From Symsagittifera roscoffensis (taxonomy: Eukaryota > Xenacoelomorpha > Acoela > Convolutidae): a stretch of DNA of 64,000 nucleotides. The stretch lies in assembly GCF_963678635.1 (NCBI RefSeq), contig NW_026971364.1, positions 1-64,000 of the forward strand. Reading direction: 5' to 3'. The notes below the pieces were generated by a model that saw only the letters and a program-made list of their open reading frames with translations, did no database searches and was not told the DNA's origin. Positions 31,729 to 44,417 of this stretch are shown here, in pieces (position 1 is the stretch's first letter; each line of letters opens with the position of its first letter). The position numbers and the translations under genes were made by a program.

Positions 31729-34603
31729 TAGATGTTTTTATGGCGCTCATGGGTGTTATTCTTTTTTAACATCATGACCGGTAGAACCGTTAACGAGCAT
31801 TCCGCGCGGAGCGGATGCTCACATTAACGCCCTTTCTAGGCCAGAACCGCGGGGGGTGGAGGGGTAGTTCGGAACGCGGAAACCTTCCGGATTACCGTGA
31901 ATTGCTTTTTAACTTAGTTAAAACCGAAAAATCACGAACCTGGAAGGGTGGGGGGATCGGCCGTCCTCTCGTTCCCTGAGAGGTCTGTGACGAAAAACAC
32001 TTAAAGATATACAAGAAACCAAACAAAAAGTAGCATAGTACCCAAGAAAACCAAAAAACAAAACAAAATAACGGAAAAAACCAAAAAAAGTATAAAAAAA
32101 AGTAAAAAAATCAGTAGAAATCATCCCCTCAGACAAGATGTGATCCGACCCCCCCCGTTTGTTGTTGATAGATATATTGTTATTACAAGCATTTATATCA
32201 GTCAGGATCGTTACGATCAATTTTGTGGCCCGTTGGTGAGGCTTGTACTGTAGGGTTATTTGAGCATTTAAGCACGTTAATGATAAATTGCGCTCAATCC
32301 GGAAGGGTCAGCTGATTTGCGCTCTATTCGGAAGGGTCTTGGGAGAAGACTGATCCGGCAAGCAGTACAAGGAGCAACAAAAAGGGGCTCAACGACAACA
32401 AAAATCGACTGTTGGGTATCGTTAACAAGTTTTGTATCCCTTTTGTACAAAAAGTAAGATGGTAATCTGTGGGGGGCTCGACAGTGCTGCACTGTAGTGA
32501 CCCTTCACCGAACTGCGAATATCCGAGTTCAGCACCTTAATTCGGATATTAACCAAACCCGGAGGGGTATAGTATTACTAATATTATTACTTATATAGCC
32601 CATTTTAATACTCCTATATCATTTTTCAGTGAAAAACACAGAAAGCAGACTGGTTTTTAGAGTCAAGATAGCGATATTTTGATCCCCCACAAATCGCCCC
32701 ACAATTGTGATTACCCCACAATTTTTGGGATATCGATATTTTTTGAAAAGGAAAAAAGCGCAAAATTAGTGTGTTACATCGTAATTGCACTACTATAATA
32801 GGTAGAATCGATTAAGTTTAGTTCGGAAGTGCTTGGAACTACTTTGGTACAAAAAAACCGAATTTTCGTGAGTTTTGGAAAACGGAACAATATAAAATCA
32901 GTAAATATTTTGAAAATTTTGAGTTAGGACAGTAAAAATAGTTGTTCGGACAACGTCCACTAGTGAATCTACAGGTTTTAAAACCCGCTTCCCGAAAGCC
33001 TTCCGGGTTACAGAAAAATCGAGCTTAACGTGGTTGATTCAGTGGATTCATCAATCCGGAGGGTTCCAAAAAGCATAGTTTTTCGCAAATTTTTCCAACT
33101 AAAGCGTTTTAGATCGGGTTTTTTGCATTGAACTAGAAGAGTATAGGCCTTCTGAGCTCGGATCAATAATTTTTAGGTCGAAATGAACAAACTAGCAGAA
33201 AAAGTTAGACGGAACCTATTGGAAAGAAAGTTTTTGGAAGAAAGACGTTTTGGTTAATAACTTTTGAACAACTGGACAGATCCAGTTGATCTTTGTACCA
33301 TTAGATCATAAATTCACTGAGCTTACTATTAAGAACAAGAATTATTCGAAAAACTAAGCGTAAAAATTTTTGAGATTGTTTTTAGCAATTTCACCAATTT
33401 GGGAGGGTAGACCTTCACGTTTTATAAAAGTATTTTGGAAAGCCCTGAAACCCCAACCAAAAGGTGATAGCGGTTGAACAAAGTATTTTTAGGCCGTTCT
33501 AGACTAAAAGGGAAGGATAAAGATGCATGAAAACCTGAATCGAAAATAGGCAAGCGGTAAGACCCTTCACCGTCAGCGTGAATTGTCAAATAAGGGGCTT
33601 AATCTCAATCCGGAAGTGTCTAGGAAAGGATCAAAAACCCTTCCTAGTTAACTCAAACAGCATAAAAGCATCGGAGAGCGTATCCGGAGGGGTATAGTTT
33701 GAAATACAAGAAATCTCGGAAAAGCTACTTTTATAGAACCAGAGGGCTCCCAATCCCTAGGAGTTCAAACTTTTTCCAATTCGGAGGGGTCTCAATTTTG
33801 CCAATCCGGAGGGCTACTGTTTTTTGTCAACACGGAGGGGTATTATTTTATTAAAGGACTTAGGTAAACGGAGGAAAAGATTATAGTGAGAGGTATTAGG
33901 TTATTAGGAGACAGGCTAGGAATCAGTGACTGCACTGGTAACTTGCCTTTAATTAAAGACCAGACCAAAACAAAACAGGCCCGCCCTCGGATATTCGCGA
34001 CACTAAGTCTAAATTAAAAAAGAGTATAACCCATTGTTGTGGATTGAAATCCAATACGTTTTTACGAAAACCGACGGCCCTGAGGATTTTAGTAGGTCTA
34101 GCTCGGGCAGTCCGAAGGCAGATAGGTAACACAGTACTCGGTGGGTGCAATAGACGCCCACTTGAGAAAATTACTGCCTTCAAAGTTTTGTCTGTTTGGT
34201 GCAGCATCAAGCAAGGAAGGCTTTTTTTTTAAAATACAAGTTCGACAATTGTACTGTGATCGACTAAAGTACAATACACATACTTTTTGCATAGAAATAT
34301 TCTTAGTCTGTAATTTCTGGTTTTAAGTCAACATATTTTGTGCTTGATTGGGTAGTGAGTACACTATCTTTATAATTGACTGATATCATTATATTGTGCT
34401 AGTTCTCAAATCTTACGACCGATAATCGATTATCGTGAATATATTTTATACACGCTGTTCTCTGATAACATACAAGGATTCGTGGTCATTATTTAATAGA
34501 ATCTTTTGAAACTTATTGTGTTGTGTTATTATTATCAATAGTCAAACTAGAAGGTCACTAGAAATCAAATTGAGTATTAGGCATAAGAAGGGATAGATAG
34601 GAA
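31729..34603 (+). other. Long 5' leader of element B
   Basis: This 2.87-kb leader is collinear with that of element A, including the TGGCGCTC stretch near 31740, the 12-base palindrome GGTTTTAAAACC near 32975 and the CGGAAGGG/CGGAGGGG repeats at 33540-33840. It has fewer copies of the repeat near 33740-33830 than A. No credible gene is present. Confidence 0.65.
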
Positions 34604-37600
34604 ATGAATCTAGACAAATCAAGAATACCTAAACGAGGTAACAGCTCTAGGAAGTTCATACCTGAAAAGCAAAGAAAAGCAATGACGGACCCTTATGTGG
34701 AAGGGATCACACGAACCCTGACCAGCAAAGGGAAGACGGTTTCAGGCAGAATGGTTGAAACCAGGAGTCAGAAGTCCTCAGAAGAGTAAAAAGCTTTGTT
34801 ATAAGTGGAGGTCCATCAGGACCAGGTCATGCAAGAGAATCAAGAAATGCATGGGCCGGATGGGAGAGTGAACAGAAGGCTGGCGAGTGAATCTACTCCG
34901 GTAGAACAAGGCCAAGATTTTGCCACTTCCACCGGGACACTGGACCGAGAGGAGATGTCGGAACTGTCCGACATCTCTACTGAAATTGTGGCAACTAGGA
35001 GATCTCCCACAGACAATACCATGATGGCAGATGTGACGGAGAAACAGACTACGTCCTCATCGTTCACAGAAAGAATGAAGAACACTTTAGGGAATATCTT
35101 TCCATTCACCATGGGAGTGGGCACAGGAAATGAAGGTGAATCCCAGAAGGAAGAAGAGGACGATGAGGAGCAAGTTCAACCCAGGAGAATGAGCCATACA
35201 TCAACAGAGGGACTGGAAACATAGAGAAATTTGGTGTGGTGAGAACGATAAGTAAAGATACAAACACATCAGCTCAGTCAAAAGACTTTGTGAATATGAC
35301 AAATTCAGAGACGCGAGCTGGGGAGAACAGAAACATTGGGCTAGGCAACGCATCAGCGGAACCAGAAGTGGCTGATGAAAAATTGTTGAGGCAGAAAATC
35401 AAAGCCCGAATCTCAACCAGCACAAAGCTATCTGGGACCGACAAGGTGACACCGCCACTAGTGACGCCACTAGTAGAAAACGGGACATCATTGGAAGAAG
35501 CCTTGAACAACATAGTGGGCAGTATAGGAGAACAAAATGAGCAGATGTCCATAAGAATGAGCGGTCCACGTTGAATGAGAAAGTCTGCGGGAAGAAATAA
35601 AATGAAACAGACAAGAAGCTGGTTGAAGCGAAAAACGTTTGAAGGAGAGAACAGACGAGCACATAGCGAAGAACTTGTCCCTGAATGACAAGAGAAGCGG
35701 AACAGAGAGAGTTACGCTTAAGAGCCGATATGGAAAAGTTAAGAACGCAACAAGAGCAGACTCTTGGGACTCTTGACACAAAGATAGATGCGATGATAGA
35801 GAGGCGAACTCAGGCTATCATGGACAGGTTGGACGGGCTACTAGGAAGCAGGAGTGGACCAAGAGAAGGGGAACCGAATTCGGGAGGTCCCAGCAGGGAA
35901 CCGAAGGTGAACTTCAATGATCATCAAAGGAGGACATATGGATCCACTATAGGCAGGGGCAGCTCATTAAGCTATGCCACAAGGGATTATAGAACTTGGG
36001 GCCCCAACAGTAGGGCAACTTCAACAGGAACAGACAGACCTTGAATGAAAGACAGACACAAGGTACACATGCAACTGGGAGAGGTGATTCCAGTAACAGG
36101 AGAAATGGCAGCCCAGGGAGGTGGGTCAAGGAGGGAATAGTCACGGTGATTCGGATTGTAGGGATGCACCAAATACAGAACCCTTAGTAGGGGGCGATGA
36201 CACACAGGCAGGGCACTCAAGGGATGCTACACCAATGGCCACAGCCTTTGAACCCCTAAACAGGTCTTTGGAGACATTCCTTACAAGCTTATCCAGAACC
36301 AATGAACGCAGTGAGAAGTCCAGAAGAGTCTTTAAGAAACCAAGATGCTATAAAGACGAATCTGATGGCTGTATTGATACCTGGATAGAGGTAATGAAAC
36401 TGCATTTCGAGGAAGAGGACTCGTCGGAAAGACAAGAATGCAGTGCACTCACCAGTAACTTGGAAGGGACAGCCCTGAACAGTGCCATGGCCAAGAAACA
36501 ATATCAGCGTGACACAGCCGATAAAATCTTCGAAATCTTGTTAAACCGTTTTGGATCAGGGGTGCAAGGGCACCAGGTAAGGATGCGCTTCGAGAAAAGG
36601 AGGCAACGAGTAGATGAAACCATAGACAAGTTTCTAGATGACCTGGAAATGCTGAGAAGATGCTGCCAACCGGATGAGTCAAACCGAAGGATGAACCTGG
36701 CAGTAGCCTCAAAATTCATCGATGTCGTGAAGAATGATGAACTTCAAACAATGCTGGCAACACATTAAACACCACTATCAACCAATGCACCGACACCAGA
36801 GGAGTTGAGGCTCAAGTCAAAAGAGTATCTTTTATTGAAACCTCCTTCGAGATCTGGATATTATGGCAATTTTAACAAGGGACCGGCAAACCAAGGGAAC
36901 AACTGGTACAAACCGAGGGATGATATGGACAAGAGACGTTCTTGTGCCAATTGCAGTTCAACGGACCATCATGTGTCAGCATGCCCAACATACAAACAAG
37001 GCATGAAGACAATAAGCTTTAGCCTCGAGGACGAAGATGCGTCAGAAGTTAAGCATGAGGATTTCATGAGAGGATTAATTGCAAAATTCGACCCGAGGTG
37101 TTTCTTTTGCAACTTGGAAGGTCATTTTAAATCAGATTGTCCGCAATTCTGGGATGCAGTGGCAGACATCAAGCATCCAAGGCTTCAGGAAGCGCTATCA
37201 GGAGTGAAAGCCAGTAAGGCTCGCCTGTTGAGTGAAGCAGAGGCGCGCAAAAAGACAAACCGCAAGAGCTGGCGACGAAGATAATGCAAGCGGTAACTGA
37301 AGAAACATGTGAACCGGAATCAGTGACTGCGGCCGATGACTTCAAGATTGATTAAAGGGCAGCCGCAAGGGGTGCTCTAAATAGAGTGCAGCAGGAACTG
37401 GTGACTAAAGAGAACGAACAAAAAGTTAAACTCGAACTGGAAAATGAGAAACTACAGGGGCAACTGAATACCTTCGAAGCAACGGAGGGCGAAGAGACAA
37501 AATCACCAAGCAGTTTGAGCATGAAACTTAATGTGATCTCCGGTCAGAGGTTCAACATGGTGCGGCAAGGAAGCAAAATACAGTCAATAATCTCGGTGGC

Positions 37601-37631
37601 TGGAAACCAGGTAATCAGAAATCTGAGTTAA
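34604..37631 (+). pseudogene. gag: gag of element B
   Basis: The frame starts MNLDKSRIPKRGN at 34604 and reads into MVETRSQKSSEE, where CAA has become TAA (34787-34789). Later pieces are 34805-35224, 35236-35574, 35685-36044, 36121-36768, 36805-37284 and 37386-37631. The Gag core (about 36335-36765) is cleaner than in element A. Both zinc knuckles keep CCHC spacing: CANCSSTDHHVSAC near 36952 and CFFCNLEGHFKSDC near 37100. A leucine/glutamate-rich coiled coil follows. Multiple private stops (35222, 36042, 36766, 37282) disable translation as one protein. Confidence 0.8.
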
Positions 37632-37831
37632 CCATCAGAGTTCACTTTGATGCATTTGGACACATATGCAGACTATCTGAGGCAGGTGGAGCCACGCACT
37701 GAGTCGAGAGCTGTGCGAGCACTACTAAAAACGGGTGGCCCTCGCATAAAGAAACTTCATGGACGCTAAGTGGAAGTCTATGGGCCGTATCAAGTGATGC
37801 TGAACGTAGATGGAATCAGTATCTACACCAG

Positions 37832-38280
37832 GACTTATGTGACAACAGACAGTGACCAAATAGGGCAGATCTATTTGGGGAGGATGAACTCAAAATCCGC
37901 AGAATAGGCCATGACGCCATGATGGAACAAGACGCGGTAAACATTGGATACGAAGTTGATATGACAGCACATCTGCTCGACACCAATGGCAAGAAAATCG
38001 GAGTCTCAGGACTTCTGGACACATGAGCTGTGGTGAGTGTGATGTCAATAAAAACTTGGGAAAGAATGGGCTTCACGAGGGAAGATCTAAATCCGACGAA
38101 TCTCCGACTGGCCGCCGCCAATCGAGGAGCGATTTACGTAGCCGGAAGAACGCCGATAACAGTTCTCTACCTGGGAGGACGAGATCTATGGATGAGCTTC
38201 CTGGTAGTGGAGAATTTAGACGACGCCGACCAATTCATCTTGGGCAGAGATTTTGTCAGGAATTTTGTCGTGATGATTGA
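37832..38280 (+). pseudogene. Retropepsin-like protease of element B, active-site stop
   Basis: The sequence is collinear with the element A protease, but the Gly codon of the LLDTGA active site is TGA (38023-38025), which destroys the motif. The flap/C-terminal part from 38030 is open through DLWMSFLVVENLDD and ILGRDF, without the stop that interrupts A there. The sequence 37630-38005 is identical to element A over 376 bp. Confidence 0.75.
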
Positions 38281-40842
38281 GTTGAACAACGGTCTGATAC
38301 GGATTAGAAACCCGGACCGGAAAAATGTTAAGAAACCAATTAATAGCATAATAACAGACAAAAACAAGGCTTTGGTGGCAATTTTTAGAATGAAGAATTT
38401 GAATCCGTTAAGCGATAGTAAACATGTTTGTTTAGTATCGAATCCAAATAGTCAGAGTTCGGTGATTTTAGACCGGAGCTTCTCGGTAACGCGAAACGGA
38501 CTGTGTGTCAGTGGGTTATTGAACATACTGGACACCACGGTTTCAATCCAGCGTGGAAAGAAGCTTGGTTACGCTTTGCCGATGAGGACCGACTATGAGG
38601 AGACAAAAAACTTGAAGAATTATAGTGTGAAAGACTGTCCTTATCATGCCAATAAAGATAAAAATTTAAAGAGGATTAATGAAATAAAATGTATTCATAC
38701 ATTGTTTTCAACGAAATCCGAAACGGACGACGGCTTATCGAGCTGCTCGAATTTTCCGGAACACCCCACGTCATATGATCTAGAATCTGACAAACCGGTG
38801 TTGCCAGAGATAGAACATTTGAAAGGTAGAATAGGTGAGGGGGATTTCGGAAAGTTGCGTGACGTTTTAAATCGGAACGCAGTTGTATTTTCAAAACATA
38901 AGGCGGATATCGGTTGCTGTAAATTCGTCGAACACGAAATTGAACTTGAAGAAGGCGCCGTTCCCCACAGAGAAGGCGCGAGACGAATGACGCCACACAA
39001 GTCGGAAGCGTGCCGAGCGGAAATCGAAATGCTGCTCGAATACGACATGATAGAACCCTCGAAATTGCCGTGGGCTTGCGGGGTAGTAATGGCGAAAAAG
39101 AAGGGGGGCAGCTAAGGTTTTCTTGCGACTTTCGCTATCTGAACGCGGTGACGATAAAAGATGCGTACCGATACCGCGAATAGACGAGAGCCTCTCCAAA
39201 CTAGGTGATGCCAAGTTCTTTACAACATTGGACTTGGGTTCGGCCTTCTGGCAAGTCTCTCTGCGGAAAAAGGATAGAGATAAAACCGGTTTCGCGTGCG
39301 ATTTGGGGTTGTACCAGTGGAAGAGGATGCCCTTCGGCTTGTGCAATGCAACGGCCTTTTTTCAAAGACTGATGGCTCAGGCTTTGACCAGAGTAACAAA
39401 GAAGTACGAGAATAACGGGATGGGTTACGTGGATGACGTAGTCAAAGTGACACCGACCCTGGAAGACCACATTGATCGGCTCGATGAGGTCTTTGGATTC
39501 ATGAAAAGAGCAGGCTTAAAGTGCAAACCTTCGAAATGTGAAATCCTTAGGGATTCGATTAAGTACCTGGGAAGAATGGTGGACAGACATGGTGTGAGGC
39601 CGGACCCGGAAGCAGTAGAGGCGGTGTTGACATGGAAGGCTTTGCTAGACATGCCTACAGAAAACGGCATGTATGTTCTTGACACAGACGCGTCGGTAGT
39701 AGCCATCTCAGGAATATTGCATCAGGAGCAAGAATGGAATGGAAGAACAGTTCTCCGTCCCATTGCATATGGCAGCAAGGTCTTGAGTGACACTGAGATG
39801 AAATATGGTGCACCAAAAGCAGAAATGTTTGCAGTAGTCACTTTCGTGGAAAAGTACCGTGCATACTTGGGGAGCGCTCCCTTCAAGTTACGCGTGGACA
39901 ACATAGCGTTATCCTGCTTGAAGACCTACTCGATGGATCAGAGTTACATTGGTAGATGGATAGTAAGATTGGATGGCTACCACATGATAAACGAGCACAG
40001 GATGCGTGATAAACACCAGAATGCTGACAGCCTCAGTAAGAAAACTGAGTTCTATGAAAGGTTGGAACAGAAGCAAGCCAATCAAGCAGAAATAAAGGAA
40101 GGATTCTCGTTTCTGGACAAAGAAACTTATGAAGCGCTTCCCTTAACGAGATGGTTGGATGAGTCTGGACACCCAATTCCAGGGCATTCTGAGCTACCTG
40201 TCGAGAAAGCAGCCGAGATAAAAATCCTACCCAAAAGGCACCCGGTGTCCTCGGATCTGTTGCTGCTCTCAAACCTGGTCCAGCAGGAACTCTCTCGCAT
40301 GAACATAAACAGACTCTCATTATTGGACAAAACGGTGCAGGTGACACCGCAAGTGATGAGGATGCTGGGTGGATTGTTAGAAAGAGAGGTGACCAGAGAC
40401 GACCCCGAGTGGGCAGCAGCCATGGCATCACTGACAGTCAGGGAGAAGGTGAAGATCAAGCCGTCAATACGACAACACAAAGACAACGAGAGGGATTGTA
40501 GGTCAATAGTACAACAGCTAGTATCGTCAATACCCCAAGAGGTCTTAATGAGTACTTCATATGGTCGGAAAGAACAGGGTAACGATACGCGAAAGAAAAC
40601 AGTTACCTTTGGGGACCAGGATGGAGAAAGAGAGAGAATTGAACGAAAACTGGAGCAAGATTATTTGTCCGGGGAGGGAAATGGTGAGAAAAGACGGCGA
40701 GTTCAAGATCAACATCCGGGACAAGGAAGTTTGTCCGGGGAGTCTGAGATAGATGAAAAAGTTCCTGACAAGAGAGGACCTGGGGAACAAAGTTTTGTCC
40801 AGGGAGCTCAGATGGATGCGAAGAAGGCACGGACCTGATCTG
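38281..40842 (+). pseudogene. pol: Reverse transcriptase and RNase H of element B
   Basis: The frame 38030-39115 carries the protease tail, a linker and the RT N-terminus, and ends KKKGGS-stop exactly as in element A. The main RT frame (39123-40838) needs another shift because one C is lost near 39170. MPFGLCNA and the YVDD catalytic block (39426-39437) are intact. An in-frame loss of 63 codons near 39645 removes the thumb/connection segment present in A, so polymerase function is unlikely. RNase H keeps the Asp (DTDAS) that A has lost. The C-terminal linker has LSGE/SLSGESEIDEK repeats and several TTGTCCGGGGAG motifs, and ends KKART at 40838. Confidence 0.82.
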
Positions 40843-42132
40843 GAGGAGGTTGCAGACTCCATCACAGACTCTTCAACAGATGACAATTCCAGGAACTCAG
40901 GAATTGACACATACTCAGACAGGAACTCGAGCTCGGGATCAGAACCGTCAGAATTAGCGATCCACGCACTGCTAGTGGAAACTCGAGCTAGGGATCAGGA
41001 TAGAGGAGTGTACCAGGACCCTGACAGTGATCGCTACCTCATACCGATCCAGCGATAGAGTCTTTGACAACCCGGCGAATGATTTGGAAACTATAGCGGT
41101 ATCGAAGCGGTCGATAAGCCTGTTGCCGCAAAAAGAGGTAGTCAGGACTGATCTTCAGCCGTTCAAACGAGAAACACAGACGCTGGCGAAGATTTGGTGC
41201 GTTAAGATGGAAGAAGACACACAAGAGCCCAATGAGGTGAATAGTCAGATGAGGGTCATGAAGTCTTACTTGAAGGCGAGATACAGACTCTCGGACCTAC
41301 TAAGGGCGCAGAGAAATGACCACATGACAAGCAACCTGAAAGGTGACCTGGAAGAAGACAGCTACCGTATCCTGTGACAGTACTTCATGCAGAAGGAGGG
41401 GAGGATATATTTGAACAAGGACGGGATTGTGACTTGCAAGAGAAGAGAAGAAGACAAAGTGCTATATAAGTATAACGCGATAGTGTTGCCGCAACTCTAT
41501 CAGACAGAACTATTATTCAGGTCGCATGATCAGATGGGCCATCAGGGGATCGACAAAGTGTATCAGAGGATCCTGAAGCGCTTTGAGTGGCCTGGAATGA
41601 AAAAAGCATGTGGATAACAGCGTGCCTGTCAAGCCAACAGGTCAAGGATCCAAGAAAATTGCGATTTACTTTACAATCGATCGAGTCGTCTCAATTCAAC
41701 GAGGTGTTGCAGATAGATCACCAAAAGATATGCATGACAGACAGCGGTTATAACCAAATCTTGGTTATGATAGATCGCTTCACGAAGTAAGTAGAGGTCG
41801 TGCCCTGCATAACTTCCTCGGTGGAAGAGAGATGCGACCACCTGATCAATACGTGGATAGCGAGACATGGTTGTCCGATGACGTTTCAGTCAGATAATGG
41901 AACAGCTTTCGTGGGATAGCTTACGAAAGAGCTGATGAGACGCTCAAAGGTTGCCAAAGCTCACTCCACGACATACCAACCCCAGACAAAATAGTGGAAA
42001 GACAAAATAGAACGTTATTGTCGATGCTGAGAGTATATTGTTCCAGGTACATGACCGATTGGGACAGATACCTCCCACAGGTGATGGGAGCATAGAATAG
42101 CACGCAACACTCCACCACTGGAGGTAGCACAC
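40753..42132 (+). pseudogene. Integrase N-terminal and catalytic region of element B, broken
   Basis: The linker (40753-41377) ends at TGA where element A has AGA. The HHCC zinc-binding part is at 41387-41617 (SHDQMGHQG, then FEWPGMKKAC); its frame ends before the Cys pair. The next frame (41587-41790) has ACLSSQQ, with the second Cys replaced by Ser, and the first catalytic Asp in QIDHQ. The second Asp (SDNGTAF) is followed by TAG at about 41918, and a small deletion near 41985 removes the frame before the Glu. A further stop interrupts MGA-stop-NST at 42091-42093. This integrase cannot be active. Confidence 0.8.
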
Positions 42133-42134
42133 TC

Positions 42135-43358
42135 ATGATGCTAACCGGACACGAGAAGTCTTTACCCTTAATCTTCTTCTACCCAGAGTACGAGGGAAAG
42201 AAAACGTCTCCACAGGTCTACGTGAGGGATGTGATCAGACGTCAACAGGAGTTGAACGATTTGTGTAGACGAATTACACAGCAAGCAAAGGCCAGGCAAA
42301 GGAAAAAATTCGACAAAAAAGCAGCTGGTGCAAGAGCTTACTCGGTTGCAGACTACGTATGGGTATTTCAGAACGTTATACCACCGAAAGGAACGAAAAC
42401 GCTCCTGAAAAAGTGGAGGGGACCCTTCATGATAACGGAAGTGCACCAGGAGGGACGCTTTTATAGACTGAGTACTGGCCGAACCGCCCACTATGAGAAC
42501 AATAATTCACACAATCCATCGACAGAAGACTGGTGTATGCCCGCAGACATGGAAGAAGGGGATTATCTAATTATGGATCCTGCTTGTGAGGTCAACGAGA
42601 AGGGCACGAAGGAGAAGAACGAGGGAAACGAAGTCGTAGAGGAAGGAACAAATACACCACTAGACCTGGATCCAAACAAGGTGATCGGAATAGACGATGA
42701 AATCTTACCCTACGCAGAAGAAGATTGGCAGGATCCCGAACAGATGAAGGTTTCCAAGAACTTGGAACCTGATCTTCCGTTCACGATACAGACTCGGCAG
42801 AACGCCGGGAAAAGACTCAAAAGGAAACATAACCCTTACGTTGACGACTTTGTGGTAGACAGGATAGATCTGAAAAAGATAGTGGAAGAAATGGTGGGTC
42901 TAGAAGGCATATTATTCTCACAGGACATCGACATAGTAGATGATCACGACCAGGAATGGATCGAGGACCGGTCGAAACCCAAAGTAGAAATCGACGACGA
43001 GCAATTGGAGTCCTCCGAAAGAGATCTCACAAATCTGCCAGTCTTGGAGTGGCTGAACGAAATGACATCAGACCATAAAGAGACCAGTGTCACGATTCAA
43101 GACGTAGATCGTGAAAGCATGAAATACATCAAGACCGAACGAGATGATCGTTCCAGGGCTGCCCAGGAAGTTCAACTACTCATTCCGGCTTCTAACCTCG
43201 ACTTGATATCCGGTATGCAATCGACGGGGACATCGATGGATTTTTTTTGTCCGGGGAGTGGGGGTAAGACTTACCCACACCGAAAAGTTGATAATAAAAA
43301 AATTAAGAATAGCAAGAGAGACAGGAGACCTAGAAGCAGAAACAGGCCAGGAACCTAA
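42135..43358 (+). pseudogene. Integrase C-terminal domain and start of macro-like module, element B (duplicate 1)
   Basis: This 407-codon frame opens with MMLTGHEKSLPL, then a long basic helix (RQRKKFDKKAAGA) and the GPY/F-type motif KKWRGPFMITEV near 42410, typical of gypsy integrase C-termini that hold target DNA. A long acidic linker follows (about residues 140-360). Near 43240 an extra T in a T-run shifts the frame, so the C-terminal 40 residues are out of frame; the proper frame continues at 43258. The GTCCGGGGAG motif lies at this point. Confidence 0.75.
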
Positions 43359-43791
43359 GAAAAGTGACTTAGGGAGGGTAGTTGAGTCATATTTTAACTT
43401 ACCAAATGAGTATCCAAGTAACATAATATTAACAGACAGTGACATCATACTCACAAATAGAACATGGGCGATAGCAATCACAGCAGACATGAGTTTTAGG
43501 ACAGCGTTAGCAGCAGGTAGACAGAGTGACTTGTCGAATGAGCCTGGGTTGGGAAGTTCTAGGACTTACCAACCAGGTGAAGTGCCTATGCCCTCCAAGC
43601 CCAAACCTGGGCTGACGAGAATGCATCGGGAGATGAACAGCGAGGCTGCCTCGTCTGGTTCACCTCTGAGAACAGCTGTGCCACCAAAGAGGGCGAAAGT
43701 AGAACAAGGGGTTCAAACAAACGAACCAGGCAAGACCTGGATGGAGTGGAAGACGAACTGGAAAGGACGAGAAAGGAGCTGGATGAGATGA
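43258..43791 (+). pseudogene. Macro-like module (N-terminal half) fused by deletion to second coding region, duplicate 1
   Basis: The frame reads THTEKLIIKKLRIARETG, SDIILTNRTWAIAITADMSFRTALAAG and then jumps into RQSDLSNEPGLGS, a Pro/Ser-rich text absent from element A. In A the same place continues as the rest of a macro-like fold. A deletion in B therefore removed the second half of the module, the spacer and the start of the next coding region. The frame ends where the coiled-coil frame (43746) begins in another phase, indicating a one-base shift near 43735. Confidence 0.65.
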
Positions 43792-44060
43792 CTAAGGCCA
43801 TGCTCATCACGGAAGAAGATAGAGATATGTGGAAGAGATTGTTCGAAGACTGCAGCAGAAAACAAAGCGAAGAGATTGAACGCTTGAGGCGGGATTACAA
43901 AGAGCGGTTGGCGTTGACAACAGCCGCGGAGAAGGTGATACCGCCAAGGAGTGTTCCTCGTGGGCAGTTCGATGGAATTCTTGACGCCCCGAGAAATGAG
44001 TCAGACAACGGAAACACGACTCCCGACAGCAACAGGTCGAGTGACAATCCCGGACCCTAG
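43746..44060 (+). pseudogene. Coiled-coil segment of second coding region, duplicate 1
   Basis: The 104-codon frame starts EDELERTRKELDEMTKAM with heptad-like Leu/Glu/Arg spacing for about 60 residues, followed by a polar tail rich in Asp, Asn and Ser (ESDNGNTTPDSNRSS). It ends at TAG (44058-44060). It is identical apart from Glu to Lys to the copy at 45662. It probably formed the N-terminal oligomerisation part of the protein that carries the SGNH domain. Confidence 0.6.
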
Positions 44061-44417
44061 TGACACCTTGGGTGAACCAGTCGTGGAACAGACAGTGAAA
44101 AGGCTGATAGAGACAGCTGGACGACTAGTCGCCAACTAGAATGCACAAGGTTCCGGGGTGACTGCACCCTATGGAACAATCGACGATGCGGGTAGAGTAC
44201 GGCTCTTATGAAGAGTGATGACCAGAGAGGAAGCTGGCGACACTACGCCAACAATGGGGAGCTCTAGGGCCCCAGAGAGAAAAATACGGAAGATGCCAGC
44301 GAAGAAAGTGTCTCGAGTAATAGACAAGCAAAAGAATAATCAGTTGAGATATAACTTCACGGAATCCCGGAGACAGATCCGAGAGCTTGCTTCAATCGAG
44401 CGACTTGGAACCCGGCA

